A stretch of DNA of 13,093 nt from Baffinella frigidus (Eukaryota; Cryptophyceae; Cryptomonadales; Baffinellaceae): the NCBI GenBank assembly GCA_026770585.1, contig MU646513.1, forward strand, positions 51,570-64,662, written 5' to 3'. The translations under genes were made by a program, and so were the position numbers. The notes below the pieces were generated by a model that was not told where the DNA came from, did not search any database, and was given only the letters and a program-made list of their open reading frames with translations. Below are positions 13,059 through 13,093 of this stretch, in pieces; the stretch's first letter is position 1, and each line of letters begins with the position of its first letter.

Positions 13059-13093
13059 TTCGACGAGTTTCTCAATTACTCCCTTGACTGAAC
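13059..13093 (+). CDS. Possible start of MCM9-like exon 7
   Basis: After CCCCCAAG the sequence reads FDEFLNYS, which could match the F-x-x-F-W segment that follows in MCM9 proteins. The frame meets TGA at 13089-13091 without a donor, so this may be chance, a relic or a sequence error. Confidence is low. Confidence 0.2.

Overview
This looks like nuclear DNA of a eukaryotic microbe, probably an alga or other protist. The evidence is a gene split by GT-AG introns, long tracts of the seven-base CCCTAAA/TTTAGGG (Arabidopsis-type) telomere repeat and its variants on both strands, many foldback elements and no bacterial gene layout. The telomere type and repeat load fit several algal and alveolate lineages, so I do not name an organism.

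The only firmly identified gene is the 5' half of a DNA helicase gene of the MCM family, best matched to MCM9 (about 6797 to 12562, + strand, running off the right edge). I rebuilt six exons by reading the family's motifs across introns. They encode the N-terminal domain, the zinc finger and the OB-fold; the AAA+ motor would lie outside the window. All introns are phase 0 and all acceptors read AG|G. Intron 1 is 72 bp; introns 2 to 5 are each 1.0 to 1.4 kb and full of repeats.

The most interesting point is how those introns are built. Each long intron contains extra copies of one of the gene's own splice junctions: exon 3's acceptor in intron 2, decayed copies of exon 4 in intron 3, exon 4's donor in intron 4, and a 40-odd-bp array carrying an exon 5 donor-like motif in intron 5. 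Exon 6 is also duplicated downstream, with only synonymous changes over its last 57 bases. On top of this lie foldback elements, telomere-like blocks and a tRNA-Arg-like fragment.

Left part: 1-1160 is microsatellite and telomere-like sequence. 1226-2049 is a nested cluster of inverted-repeat elements. 2236-2931 (- strand) is a probable unknown serine/arginine-rich protein gene. A possible small mitochondrial-protein gene (about 3509-4212, + strand, exons unresolved) diverges from it across an intergenic region with two CACGTG boxes. 4305-5912 shows no convincing gene. 5913-6182 is a near-perfect 270 bp palindrome. 6183-6796 is the upstream region of the MCM9 gene.
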